Source of the DNA: Trichuris trichiura
Lineage: Eukaryota > Nematoda > Enoplea > Trichinellida > Trichuridae
NCBI GenBank assembly: GCA_037903355.1
Contig: JBAJFE010000045.1
Coordinates: 496,001 to 560,000 of the forward strand
DNA: 64,000 nucleotides
Direction: 5' to 3'
The notes beneath the pieces were generated by a model. The model saw only the letters and a list, made by a program, of their open reading frames with translations. It did no database searches and was not told the origin of the DNA. The position numbers and the translations under genes are program-made. Below, one piece after another: positions 20,941 to 33,167 of the stretch. Numbering within the stretch: position 1 is the first letter of the stretch; each line of letters opens with the position of its first letter.

Positions 20941-23900
20941 TGAATGAGTATAGTGCGTGAATAATTTCTTCAGATCCGTTTCACATGGATCATCACGATG
21001 CCCATTGTGTCGGCATTAAAGTCTACGACAAAATTTATGCGTTTCCGAAGCTGCCAGTCCATTGGCTTCGTTCCAACACTGCATTATGTTTTCTTAGCAT
21101 TTTGTAACGCTAATGGCGAGATGTGTTGCCTCTGGAAGCTTCGTTCGATAGAATCATTCTTAGCGGAAAAAACCGTTTCAACACGAAACTGTCTTTACTT
21201 GTTATCAAGCAGCCAATATTTAAGTCGATCACGCGTATTGACAGTTATCAGCAGTGTCTTGTCTTGTACAAAGCATGAGCATAAAATATCTATGTTTGGA
21301 CGTTAGAACTCAGCGCTGCATGAAATTCGTTGCATATTTCTGAGGTAAAACAAAAGGTACATAATTTCCGCTCTTTGGGACCGCCTGGCATGCCTACTTG
21401 GTTTGACTGAACTCTCCAATTATTTGAAGACTCCATTGCTATTCATTGTGACGCAGCAGATCTTTTATTTCATTGGAGCAATAACCATCTTTGATGTCAC
21501 CAAAAATACTCGCGCTGTTGACAAAAAATAATCTTGTGTTATACAGGATCGTGAAGGGGTTTATATTAATGTCATAAGCACTTTCTGTTAGGCGCTCGTC
21601 GTCTGAGGCCTGCAAATCTCAGTTTTAGCAACGTTTGGAAAGTTGAGTACAAACATGGAATGCCATTTGCTTGTTTTTCATTGGTTTTACCACGCCACAG
21701 TGGGTAAGTGGAAATTCTTTGCGCTCAGTTGCAGCAGCCCTTATTTTGGATAATATTTCCAGTGTACCAACTTTCAGTTTCAACGACCTTGATCAATTAG
21801 TGCATATAACAGATGGCAGTTTTTCTCTTTAAATGCGTCTCTATAAAAACTCCTTCTGATTTGGCGCCACTTTTTAAAAGATAGTTTTCTTAACGGCTAG
21901 CTTAGTTTTCGAAAGTGCGGCTCGCTGCTGGCTATGAAATCACTATTTCCGAAGGAATGTTCAAAAAACCTATTGAATGTTACTTCCCAAGACTGCTCCA
22001 ACCGAGAGCTAAGCAGAGATGAATCGGGCGTATACACCGAAGCGAATCTTTTTTCCCATCTTCTTCAGTAAACGACAAAGAAGTCCACTGGATGGAAAAT
22101 AGGATAACGTTTGCAAAGGCAACAAGCTGCTTGTATTCAGCCAATTTTACAACGATTCAGCGGAGACGAAGGGTGTGAGCAGAAATGCTAAGTTGGAACA
22201 GTTTGTTGAAAAGATCAGTCCCAGTAACTGTTGGCATTTTGAACTTTAATAGTTCCCAAAATGACAGCAACTTTCATCATGTCTTCAGCATGCTGGGAAA
22301 CAAGGCAATCTATTGATGCGTTCCAAAACCCGCTGTTCTCTTTTGGACGCGCAAAGTACGCAAAGAAGGGTCACTTTAAAATAAGTATAATCGAAGACCT
22401 TGGAATATCTAAGCATAATTAAGAAACGAAATTAGAATGCGAATGAACCATCAAAAGTTGAATGAAATCAGGTTTTCAATATCGGTTTGTGTTATTATTA
22501 ACTTGTTGGAGCAGCAGTGCCGTCGCACCGCGGAGCAATTTGGAATTAGTGCGCGAAGAAGTGACAGCTTCGAATGAGTTGAAAAAGTCGAAAACAGAGC
22601 AGTGTGATTGATCTTTCCTGTGTTTCTTCCTTTCTTCGTCCCATATCAGCCTTCGTAACAACAACGGAAGTGCAATGAAGAATTTCGAAACTCATTCGGG
22701 GTAGCAGAATATCTGATAGCTTTCTGGAATGTCAATTTCGTTTCTTTGCGTCTTCTGCGATTGTCTTTGGTGCGAGTGAAGTCGACGAGGTGACGCCTTT
22801 TAAAGTTATTCATAATTCTTCCAGCACGCAAGTTTTTCCCTCGTCAGCGATCTAGAAGGCTATTTATGGGAATAAGATCGATTGAAAAAGCTTCATGAAT
22901 TATGACTTTTCTCACAATGAAATGACTTGTCCGTTTTAGTTGCTCGAACAGTACGCCAATGTAAAAAATGAATGAAACAAGCTTCTGCTGACAAAGAAAT
23001 TATTAATTCATTTTCGGCGACATCGACTTGGCGTTATTATTCTAATAATAACACTTCTTGCAACGATATTGATTCTATCTGAATGGGGTTACCGCAGATG
23101 CGACTCGTTCTTGCTTTTTGGCTTTTCTTTTCTGCATTTTGTTGCTTAGGACTTTCCTGTAGATTGTACACCCATTGAGTCCTTAAACGGCCTCAACTTA
23201 TTTCCTGATGCTGCGTTATTTTCGCTATTTTCAACTTTCTATATAAGTTCAGTTTACTACCAAAACAGCTAAATAATAATCTCTCCGCTTTCTAAGCTGC
23301 CACATTCCCTTCTCCTGTGCGGTGCAGATTTTAGGTTTTCTTTGTAAATGTCAATGTTAAAGTTTTTGGAACTTACAGGCGAAGAGACGCAAACGCCGAA
23401 GGCATGACCACAGCAGCGCTTTTTCGTTTACATTGCGGCCTGGAGCGTGTCATGAACAGAGCACACACCGCATGTAACCATCTTTGCTATTCAGTCTGAA
23501 ACCATCGTCAGAGTTACTCAGCTTAATTCCAGCGCGCGTTTTTATTTTCTGCTTCACGGTTGTTTCGCTCATAGTGCATTCCACGTGAGCTGCAGCAGTG
23601 CAACCTACTAACACCTTTTAATTCTTAACCTTTTTTTTACCGAACAGACAGGTGGCTTTCGTCATACGTACCACTTCTCAGCGGTTTCTTAAATCACTGC
23701 GATGGTACGAAAAAATTCTGTTATTTTTCTTTGCTTCGTTTCCAGAAACTTAGCATTCTGTAATCGAACTGTTTTGCTCATATTTTCAAAGTGAGCATAG
23801 AATCCGCAACCTTTCTCTGGACCATTGTAGTTTATACGTATTGCACAGCTGCTAGTACACAAAAGTCTTGCCGAAGCCTGTATTAAGGAATACCAACGAA

Positions 23901-23970
23901 TTGAGCATACGCACTACTGCCCTGTCAGGAGGACGAAGAATGGTTTTCCCTTTCGGACAACCTCGAAAGG

Positions 23971-24294
23971 GTGTTAGGGTCAGTATCCCAAAAGGTCGAA
24001 ATGCCGAGTATGTTGAAAATACACCACAAAATGTGGTGGTCTTGTGGCAATTATGCATAGGTATCTTCTAGATAAGGAATGTGTATTTGAGTAGAGGCGA
24101 TATTATATTGGTCTTGTTCGAAGTTAAGGATATAAGAAACAAAACCAGTATTGGAAGTACAAGAACAGTACTCAAATATATTCTGTACTTAGACAACGCC
24201 AGTGTACAACTGCCGCATGGTTTTACATTACAGTATAATTTCGACCTATTTGGGATGTCGAATTTCGGGATTTTGACCATCACCAGGTTGAGCT
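23971..24294. mobile_element. MITE, copy 3 of the family
   Basis: This shares GTCTTGTGGCAATTATGCAT, GATAAGGAATGTGTATTTGA and GTAGAGGCGATATTATATTG with the copies at 10.46 and 15.33 kb. It ends in a right tip reading GAATTTCGGGATTTTGACCA. The right arm has diverged more than in copy 2. Confidence 0.75.
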
Positions 24295-25554
24295 TAAGGT
24301 GGTCTGCTTCCAGGTATTAATAATGACACTAGCGCGTTAATAAATGCAAACTGCATTCTAATTCGTAACATCCGAAAAATGTACCTTTCATCTATTAATT
24401 ACTCATTTACCTATGGAAGTATGGTATTGGTATATCTTTAATAATTGAACTGCTGTATGACATTGATGATTCGGTACATAAAAATGTGGTTTGCATGGGA
24501 ACATTTATTTCTGCTTGTGTAACGCAAATATAGGAATGTTGCTTGCGTGTACGCTTTTTTTGTAAAAAACCCTCTTCCTGTAGCGATGGTATTTTTTATT
24601 TTTATTCTTATTGAATTCAGGGCTTAAGATTTCTTTATTATTTGTTGCAGAATCGTTTTCGCTGCTTTTACTCAGTACGTGAAGCAAGTCCCTGTACGCG
24701 CAGCTTATTAAAAAACAAGATGCGTTTGACTTAAAAATTTGAGAGTATAAGGGTACAGGAACAGACTTATTCTGTTAATATCGTTCATATCAGCGTTTGT
24801 AGGGCGACACCGTTTTTTTCTATGAAATCGAAGGCATTAAGATTTTAAGGTCTTCCCATTAAAGCTATCTGTACCTTCAGAAATTCTCAGTGTTGAGAAA
24901 CCGCTTCTGGATTGTCAGTATTGAAGCGCCATTAAAACATAGAAGGTTCTCCATAACGAGTTCAGAAAATTAGTAATTAATAGGGCAGCCTCATTTTCTA
25001 ACTTTGTTTAAACTTGGAACCGTCACTCTTAGCTGCCCCATTGCCGGAAAAACGCAGGTTCCTTTCCAAAAAGCGCGCCACCCTTCTTGTTCTATCGTTA
25101 ACGGAGTGCATACAGCCTTTCCTGCTTTAGCCTTAACTAAGCCTCACCCAAAACATTAGCTTTGCATTTTGGCTTAGGCTTACGTAAGTGTACAGCACGA
25201 TGTTTAACAAACTTACAGTGTGACAGTGGAGCGAGTAGGAAACGAGATCCAAAAGTCGCGAACTCTTAGTGCTAGCAAATAGCTTACCTTGATATGGGCA
25301 ATTAATTATTGTTAATAGCTAAGTAAAAAGTAGTGTTCATGATTAATTATTGAAGCTGAATTTCTGAATTCTATTTCTGTGTGTCGTCCGGTAGATTGGG
25401 AACAATGAGAACACGGATCCATTGTTCAACTTTTTCGCCTAGCAAAGGCACGTTTTACTACGCAGGGAAACAAGTTTTTGAAAAGCAGCAATATTCTGTT
25501 CATTCCATCCGTGCAGTTACTCTCTTCAATTATTATTGCTTTATTTTTTTAAAG

Positions 25555-26854
25555 ACATTGAAGAGTCACAGTGTCGGGAATCACCAGTAGACCTTGTAAT
25601 GGTTATGGACAGTTCTGGCAGCGTAGAACACAAATTTGAAACGTACAAAGAAACTGCTACTCGTTTGGTTCGAATGCTACCCATTAGCGTTGATGGAACG
25701 CACGTGGCTTTACTGCAATACAGCAGCAAGCCGCACGTTAAGTATTCTTTTTCGTTAGACCAAAGTAAAGCTGCTGTAGACAAAGCAGTTGCCGAACTGC
25801 CATATCTCGGGTCGACTACTTTAACTGCTGAAGCAGTCTCGGAAGGCTTGGAGCAATACAAGCTTGGCGGCCGTCCAGAGGCAAAGAAGATCTTCGTCTT
25901 GATGACTGATGGCAATTCTTACAACAAGTGGACTGATGTCCTCTCTGCTGCAGACAAGCTTCACAGCATCGATGCGATAGTAGCCGTGGTTGCTTACGGG
26001 GATTCCATTTACTGGCCTGAAATTGAAGTGTACGCAAAAGGTAATAGCAGTGCGTATACTGAAAAAAATGTAGAACAACTATACGGTCTCCTGATGGATT
26101 TAACAGGGAAGAATTGCGCTGATCCACCTATTCCAGGTCAGAACTAGTTGCAAGCTTTGTAATGCGCATTCCAACCCGCAAACCCGCCCTTGCCTAGAGC
26201 ATCTTCTGCCTTATATTTTCTAGTTCGGCTGCGTGACTGCCTTTTGACCTACACGCTTTCTATGCGCCAGCTTGTTTAGAACTAATCCTTTACGTTTCTG
26301 CAGAGAAATGTAGTAAACCTGTGGATGTTGTCCTGGTAGTTGACAGCTCTGAAAGTGTTCTGGATTCTTTCCCGCTGTATAAACAGAGTGCTCTAAAGAT
26401 GACAAGAGCTCTTTTGGCGCAGTACGACTCGGTTATGTTTAGCATTATACAATATAGCAAAAATGCCACTGTACTGCTGCCACTTGGTGTGCAATATTCA
26501 AATCAGCAGGCTGAAACGGTTCTACAAAACATGGAACACCTTGGAAGTGTTACCAACACTTCACTCGCAGTCACTGTAGGAATAGAGCAATTGACGGAAG
26601 GCGCAAGAAACGACAGCATCAAAATTTTCATTCTAATGACCGATGGGCACTCGTATGACCCTTGGGATAAGGTTTTGGATACAGCCAATGCGCTTCAAGC
26701 AACTGGGGCAAAAATTATCATTTTTGCTGCAGGAGAAACGGTCGATTATTCTGAACTGGAAGTCTATGCAAAAAGCCCCGCAATTCTTATACAGGCTAAA
26801 GACAGTGACATCTTGTCCGAACAGGTTTTGGCCATGGTCAGCTGCTGCGTTTAA
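25555..26854 (+). CDS. Tandem von Willebrand factor A domain protein (5' end unresolved)
   Basis: Two exons, each one complete vWA domain: 25555-26136 and 26304-26854, joined by a 167-base intron in consistent phase. The first domain has an intact MIDAS: DSSGS after VDLVMVM, the STTL threonine, and VLMTDG. The second has DSSES, also DxSxS, after VDVVLVV, and ILMTDG; its middle threonine falls in SVTNTSL. Both start with a cysteine-containing linker (QCRES, KCSKP) and the protein stops shortly after the second domain (SCCV), as in secreted or matrix vWA proteins. Metal-dependent ligand binding is the usual role. A first exon with a signal peptide must lie upstream of the AAAG acceptor at 25554 and was not identified. 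Confidence 0.85.
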
Positions 26855-27733
26855 CCATTATCTGCTTCCATTGCGTTTCTTGACTTTTATCTTTATCGCT
26901 TGGCCATTGCAACCATCCGGCTTAAGAACTGGGCTTACTTCTTCTGTGCGATATAGCGCTGTTTGTCTAACATTCTTGGGCAACCTGGCAGTGTGCCGAG
27001 TGGTTAATGATATCTTTTTGGCGGGAAGCATTGCTTATTAAGCTTTGAACTGATCATTAATGAATAAAGCTGTCGGTTATACGAGGCTCTCGGCACGATT
27101 GTATTTGAGGCAAAAGCGGAAGAGCTTAATTAACTCATGAGCTACCTAGAAAAAGAGAACGTGAAGGCACGAGCCTAGCCAGCAGCTAGATTCAATCCTA
27201 GTGCCAAAGTTCTCATGCAATGTTTTATTCCAACCATTGCGACTTCAATGAACCTTTTGCCCATGCAAAAATGGAAAACGCTTGCAATTGTACGCTTACC
27301 TCCAAATGCCTTTATCTGCATTGCCAATGCGCTCGCAGTAACAGCTTATTCTTCAGCGTATAGTTCATGCCGACAGTTGAACAAGATTCACCTAGAAATT
27401 TGCATCTGTTTTCTTGCTACGCTTCATTAATTATCCAACAAGAGTAAAAAAGTGTGACCATTCCTAACATATAGATACAGGTTCTTAATTATGGGTAAGA
27501 AAGATAAAAAACCAGATCGCTTATGTAATCTCTATGATGTCAAGGTGTAAAGAACAGAGCGAAATAAAAAAATAGTTTCATTTATTTAACTGCTCACTGT
27601 TTGACCTTGGGGAGTAAATCAAAATGAATCAAAGCTAAGTATTATTAAGCGAAACTGTCGGCATGAGAGAAATAAAAACAAGAATGTGTTCAACGTCCAA
27701 CCAAAGCCATCCGTCTCTTCCAGGAATTATTCT
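26855..27733. other. Intergenic stretch
   Basis: This separates the vWA gene (plus strand) from the CtIP-like gene (minus strand), which converge here. Nothing beyond a weak tRNA-like fragment near 27.2 kb, rejected below, was seen. Confidence 0.5.
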
Positions 27734-28371
27734 TTAGTTTTCTCCTTTTCTTGCGGTTTCTAGGTTCAGCCAGCCGCGTTGAATTAACTCTGGAGTACTT
27801 GGAAAAGATACTTCCCAAAAGTGATCCGGGCTTTTTGGAGGGACATAAAAGTCCCGATGGCGACTCACCGCCTTCAAGCGACGGGCGGCTTCCTTTTCGG
27901 AAAGATTCAACGATTCAAAATATTCACGGCAGCAGTTACACGAGTAGCCAACAAGCTTTTTCCGCTCAATACGTTTCCTCACTGGCGAGTTAACGTACTT
28001 GATTTTCCTTCCTTTCATTTGCGAACTTTCCGTGTGAAAACCCAACTCTTCGTCCGTATCAGATAGATGCTCAGAGCAAGAAGACGAAAAGGAAGCATTG
28101 GCTAACGATTTCACTGAAGCAGGCACTACGAAATCTGCAGGCGCTTTCTTGTCCCGAAAAATATTTCTTGCAACAGGTCGCGATAGTTGAACACCTCTTT
28201 GCCTTAGGATATCCGAATATCCGGAGAACAACTCGGGTGAAGAATTTCCGCTAATTTCAAGCGAGTGCAGCTCATCATTCAGCTGCGGCGAACCGCTCGA
28301 ACAAGAAAGCCTGCTGCAGGAGCTGCAGCGTTTAACCTTCCTATCGGTCATCGTGAGCATGGACATAGCAC
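27734..28371 (-). CDS. CtIP/Sae2/COM-1 family DNA-end resection protein
   Basis: CtIP/Sae2 activates the MRE11 complex to start resection of DNA double-strand breaks. The exon encodes 210 residues from the ATG at 28366, with an acceptor (CTTTCAG) six bases upstream. The conserved C-terminal domain occupies about residues 120-200: SPVRKRIERKKLVG, the CNCC zinc-binding-type cluster (143-146), SRHRDFYVPPKSP and HFWEVSFPST. The Ser-Pro at 127-128, next to the basic patch, is close to where the family carries its CDK-regulated site. The N-terminal part is serine-rich and low in conservation, and no N-terminal tetramerisation coiled coil is visible. The protein is short compared with vertebrate CtIP (about 900 residues), so either an upstream exon is missing or the homologue is minimal. 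Confidence 0.85.
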
Positions 28372-29313
28372 CTGAAAGTAACAGTACTTGAAGCTAAGCT
28401 TTAGAATAAAAGAAATGAGGCACGTCCACTTTGCTGACAAGCTATTATAGCAGAAAAGAACCACTTTTGTACTGTCTTAGTGACTTTAAAGTTTTGCCTT
28501 ACCGTAGGTAAAAGTCTGCACGTACCATCGAATACACATCCGTTTTGAGAATAAATTCGATCTTGAGATAGTCCACAAACGGATCTGGTCAATTAATCGT
28601 AAACCTGGCAAACCACCCAAGAGCGGAAAGCCTTTTATTGCAATGATAAGGTTAATCTTTTTTACTAGTCATAAACAATGAATGTCAGTTCTTTTAATAT
28701 TAGGAGTGTCTACAAAACTCAGAATTTCATGCAAAAATTTTGTTTACTAACTCAGTCCGTTTATAGACAGGAGTAATGTCTGTCGAAGCATTTCGGGGCT
28801 TCCCATAACTCGTCATCAGCGCGGATGTCAAGTGGTACTCGGCAAGTATAAATAAAATAGGCTTACTCTTTTCCAAGAGTGGGTACATCTTGGAAAGTGA
28901 ATCCTCACATAGGAATATCAGTTAGTGAAAACATAAGCACCAGAACTTTTGTAAACCTTAATACCTATCTTTAAATACAGTATGAATAAGTACTTTTTTT
29001 GTGAGAGTGAACACGTGAATTTTATCACTGAGCAGATGTGTAAGCACACCTTGTAAGAATTGTTTTTACCCGCTACCAATCGTTAAGCGTTTTCTACGTT
29101 TGCTTGTTATGCCGTGATGACTTTGTGTTTCCCAGATAGGCGAATTCAGTTACTCTGTCATCACTTTATCACCTTACAGCATAGGAATGCCTAACGCAAG
29201 TATTGGTCGAAAAATGTTGCTTCCAAAGGAGATTTCTGCCAACTCCTTATTAATACTGGTAATTACTATTACGCTTGCGATTTTCCCAACGCGATAACGT
29301 GCAGAACTTTCAG
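28372..29313. other. Intergenic stretch between divergent genes
   Basis: This lies between the CtIP-like gene (minus) and PSMG2 (plus). It should contain both 5' regions. One weak hammerhead-like motif lies at 28791-28819 on the minus strand. No exon was recognised. Confidence 0.45.
28791..28819 (-). ncRNA. Degenerate hammerhead-like motif
   Basis: On the minus strand CTGATGA (28813-28819) is followed by the same extra C, a 17-base spacer ending in CCCC and then GAAA (28791-28794). Pairing of the intervening stem is poor, unlike the other copies. It is reported because box spacing and the extra C match them. Confidence 0.25.
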
Positions 29314-31427
29314 CCCACCGTCTCCATTGGCAACGCAAGCCAACAGGCAGTTGACTTACTGATATGCAATATGAAAATTCCGTTTCTTTGTCATTTGAAT
29401 GCCGACGATTGTTTCCTACCAATGGTCGCGTCGGATCCATTTGACCAGAATAGCCCTCAAGTGATCATTGCATGTTCTGCCTACTACTGTCCAGATAGAA
29501 ATATTATAGTCCTCCAGTTTCGATCCGACTGCTTAGGCGTAAGTCCGGCTTTATTGTTTAGACAACAATTACAGTTTCATTCATAAGCTGTATCTGTCAA
29601 ACGTGCCTTAAGCGTTTTGTAGGATCTACGAGCACTTACGGAAACAGGGCCCATCCGATGTAGTGTTCGCGAACGAAAAGTTATTAGCAGAGGACGAAAA
29701 ATGTCTAATTCCTTTTAGGATAACCCCTTAATGAGCTTTCCAGCATGAAAAGTGTTCTCGCTTTTGTTGATAGCTCCCTGTCTCTATGTCTGCGATAGAG
29801 AATTTTTCCTTACTTCCTGTCACTGTCAACTGTTGACAAGTTCTTGCCGTTCTGTGCAAATATATTATTTATAAAAAAGACACTAGCTTGATAATGGAAC
29901 GTAAGAAAACGTCATTCTGCTTTTGTAAATGATCAAACACCGTTCAGAACCACTTAGAACAAGTGAGGTAGTGTGACTCATTTTGGGTCTTTGGGGCCTA
30001 AAAACTTTTCACGTTTTTGGGCTAAAGTTTCCTCTAACTTAAGAAGGCGCATTTTTAAATTACCATATCTTCAGGCTGGGATATGGCATTTTTTACTCCT
30101 CGTTCCTGTGCGAGTGGTTGTCATCTTGTGCTGAACCATCAGAACTTGTTCTTATTGTGCTCTTAGACCCAGCGGAATGTCGGCCGGTAAGGGATAAGTA
30201 GGCAACAATAGACTTTTCTTATGCTGAACTTTATTTTGAACTAAAGATGGGGTAGAAGTAAGTACCACTACATTTGCAATGGCTTGGGCTTAGGCTTAGG
30301 CTTAGCTTACAAGTCGGATGGTCATATGGGTTACTCTTTTATAGGCTACGAATTTTTTCAAGTCCGTTTGTAATATGCACAAAATTCTTGATGTACGAAG
30401 TAAAAACAAAATAACTGTGAATAAATTTTTACTCACGGGAGAGCTATAGAAACAGTATATCTTTAATATGCCCCAACTTCTCTCTTTTAGCAAGCTTATT
30501 GCCAGTAATATACTGTCCAATACACGTGCCTTTACATGGGCTTTTGGTGATCATAAATTGAACAAAAAATAGGAGTTTTGATTTTAAAAAAAGGAGGTAT
30601 GACTAAAAATCCAGTAAAAGGTTTGATTTCAGGGAAGCATTAGCAAGATACGTACATACATGCAGTTATTAAAATAATTACTATAAAAGGAAAAGAAAAA
30701 AGATGCAAATTCCTAAATAGTTACCTGCAATTAATCGTTCATGCTGATTATGATGGCAGTCAATCGTTGAATAATTAGAAAAGTTGGTAGGTGGCGATTA
30801 TTATTATTATTATTCGTTGTTCTTACGTTATGTTACTTTATTACATCTTTATTTAAGCACAGACGCCATGTTTTCCTGAAACGCTTGCTAGGATGGATAC
30901 AAGAGATGAGCTTTCGTTCTGTCATTTTGTTGACCAGTAGCTGGGCTGGTATCCGCCGAGAACCGTACCTGAATAGGTAAACTAAGTGACTTGATTACCA
31001 ATAAGCTAACAGAAGCAATATATCTAAAGCCCTGGCGTATTTTACTTGCGTGCCGATAATGCGACCAAGACGGAAGAAGAGTTGAACAAACTTTCCTTGA
31101 CAAAAGTTCCCGAAGAGCCTGAATTGGCCTTGCCGGGGAGTGGTTTTGCTGTCGAATTTTACAACTCCATGTAATTGTTGTTTGCATGTTTGACTTCTTG
31201 ATGATAAGCGCGCTTCCGACTTAGACGCCATAGCACTGTTCCGTTGGTCGTCCTGGTCAAGTACTGCTACGAAGGAGCGTCAAATGTTGTAGATGCAATT
31301 GAACTTTTCGAAAATCTCGTAGCTTTGGAATTTGATCGTTCTAAAATCAAGGTATCATCGCGTTTTATTTTTTTTTGACTTCCACGTGCAATTTCAGGAG
31401 CTGAAGAAACCTTTCACCTGGGAGTAG
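29314..31427 (+). CDS. psmg-2: Proteasome assembly chaperone 2 (PSMG2/PAC2)
   Basis: PSMG2 pairs with PSMG1 to guide assembly of the 20S proteasome alpha ring. Segments align in order with the family. 29314-29538 gives PTVSIGNASQQAVDLL and IIVLQFRSDCLG before a GTAAGT donor. 29623-29731 gives YEHLRKQGPSDVVFANEK. 31030-31170 gives LALPGSGFAVEFYNS. 31234-31351 gives VPLVVLVKYCYEGASNVVDA, with ELFENL after it. 31398-31427 is a short terminal exon ending PFTWE. Exons 31030 onward join in phase. The join from the first to the second block is out of phase with the visible splice sites, and the second block runs into TAA without a GT donor. Either a small exon and a non-standard splice are involved or the gene is damaged. 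The first exon with the start codon was not found. Confidence 0.8.
30282..30308. repeat. Short interstitial telomere-like repeat (TTAGGC)
   Basis: The run GCTTGGGCTTAGGCTTAGG continues with CTTAGC, giving about three tandem units of TTAGGC. That is the telomeric unit of many nematodes. Confidence 0.6.
30797..30822. repeat. ATT trinucleotide microsatellite
   Basis: About seven tandem ATT units lie in a PSMG2 intron. Confidence 0.8.
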
Positions 31428-32766
31428 TAATCATTTCAGGCTTGAAAAGAGCAACAAGTTGCGGTAGTTTTATATTGACGGTGTGAAGTGGCGTAATTAT
31501 TGGATATTTTTTTAGAATGGTCGAAATCGCCAAAGCCTTCATGCAATGTCCGAATGTTACCGTGTACCTATTCATATTTTTCTTTCCTACTTTTAGCAGC
31601 TTGGACATTGAATTGTTTGCAATTGCTGCGGGTAAATAGAAATGACTTTAGAGTAGCATACGAGATTGAGCTCAAAATGAAATAAGCCGAAAGACCTACC
31701 TGAAGCTGCACCACTGTTGTGTTCTCAAAGTGCTAAGTGAGCTACATTATGAATTAGAATGGGAAATCTCTATCTGCAAACTCATCTGTTATAAGCGGGG
31801 CAGTATTTCATTTTGGCTGAGCAGCTACGGCATACCTCCCATTTTTCGAGAACGATTGATTTGCCACAATTCTTATTCTAATAAAAAGCAGCGTTTTGCC
31901 GACTTATCCTTATATTAAATAGTGACCATGAAGTAACGGTTCTTGCAACGTGCCTGCTTCTGCTGAGATTGGCAGCCGCGGGAAAGGTCAAACCAAGTGC
32001 GCTTAATTTTTTCAAAAGCAGTATCATTTTTGGTGAGTTGAAGATAAGGACAGCGTTCCTCCACTTGTTCGCTAAGTATGAGGGACAAATGTTTTTGCGT
32101 GCAGACTCTTTACCTTTGTAAGTTTTTTCTAATAAAGGAAACCTTGGTAAACGTATCAATAAACCTGCGTCATTTCCGCGTCCGACAAAGCTGAAAGTGT
32201 TGCTACGATGCTCTTGCTGTTAATGCACTTTTGGTTACTAAATTTTCGGCGGGAAAATATCAGCTAGCGTAAACTATGCTCAGGTACCATTTTGTCGCTT
32301 TGCAAACTTTAAAATACTTTTAGTTTAAAAACGCTAATGCCCCAGTCTACGAACGTCAGTCTTGCGGTTTGGTGCGAGCTGATCGGTTGGGCAGCGTCTT
32401 TTCATGCGCTTTTGCAGTCAAAGCCTTGACGAAATAACAGACGTACCCACTCGCTGCTCAAACCATTTGTACTTATTGCTTGCACTGAGTAGCAGATAGT
32501 TCTGGTTGGCGAAAGAAACCGCGAAACTCAAGTATTATTTTGTTGTTTTATTTATTCTCGTTAACCTTTGAAAAATGATCACTTTTTTTAGCAGCTTTTC
32601 GCAGCGGAATAGCGCGCTCAGCTTAGTATGAAATCAAATCAAGCGTGTTGTAACATGAACTTTGGCGTGTTTGCGGGTCCATCTGAAATAAGGCCTTTCC
32701 TGTTGTTGAGTATGATTTCGGTCATTTTTGCCTAGCGGACTTTTCAGACAAACTTGCAATTTATAG
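31428..32766. other. Intergenic stretch
   Basis: This lies between PSMG2 and the phosphatase exon, both on the plus strand. It should contain upstream exon(s) of the phosphatase, but none was recognised. Confidence 0.45.
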
Positions 32767-33167
32767 GCAGCGAGCTGCCCGCAACTAATTTGCAGCTGCT
32801 CGTTCAGAACCGAGTTACCCACATAATCAACGCTGGAACAAAGGTGGAAAATTACTTTCCGGAAACGTTCGTCTACAAACGAATTGTAATCCAAGATTTG
32901 CCAACCGAAGATATCAAGAAATATTTCGAAGAATGCAACGACTTTATTAATCAAGCACGTCGAGCAAACGGGCGCTGCTTGGTGCATTGTAACGCGGGTA
33001 TATCACGCTCAGTGAGCATTGTGATGGCCTATCTGATCAAGTACGAGGAAATGAGCGTTAAGAGTGCCTTGTATTACGTAAAAGCTATAAGACCCGTTGC
33101 GCAACCAAATAATGGATTTCTCTTGCAACTGCTCGAGTACGAGGAAGAAGTTCGAGGTCGCTTGTAA
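32767..33167 (+). CDS. DUSP19-like dual-specificity protein phosphatase (5' end unresolved)
   Basis: The exon encodes a nearly complete dual-specificity phosphatase domain of about 133 residues. It has GSELPATNLQLL, THIINAGTKVENYFPETFVY, the general-acid loop DLPTEDIKKYF, and the catalytic signature HCNAGISRS (HCxxGxSRS with the nucleophilic cysteine). The family AYLI segment is present and the chain ends with GFLLQLLEYEEE. The NYFP...YK...DLP.TDI pattern is closest, by memory, to DUSP19/SKRP1, an atypical small DUSP acting in stress MAP-kinase pathways. The acceptor TTTATAG sits at 32766; the initiating exon lies upstream and was not found. All catalytic residues are present. Confidence 0.88.

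Larger units (their letters stand above)
17161..25554. other. Gene-poor stretch
   Basis: No gene was recognised in this 8.4 kb. It contains a MITE (23971-24294), two hairpins (19343-19407 and 20892-20940), an AT-rich tract near 19.5 kb and two weak open frames on the plus strand (19896-20411 and 20452-20709). The most 5' exon(s) and promoter of RICTOR should lie near its left side but could not be placed. Confidence 0.5.
29732..31029. other. PSMG2 intron with telomere-like repeat
   Basis: The interval separates the second and third PSMG2 blocks. It holds about three TTAGGC-type units near 30282-30308 and an ATT microsatellite at 30797-30822. No coding signal was seen. Confidence 0.5.

Noticed and set aside
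27150..27225. tRNA-like 3' end (GATTCAATCCTAGTGCC) with GGCAC upstream
   Set aside because: Only about 35 bases separate the would-be acceptor strands and no D-arm or anticodon arm can be drawn.
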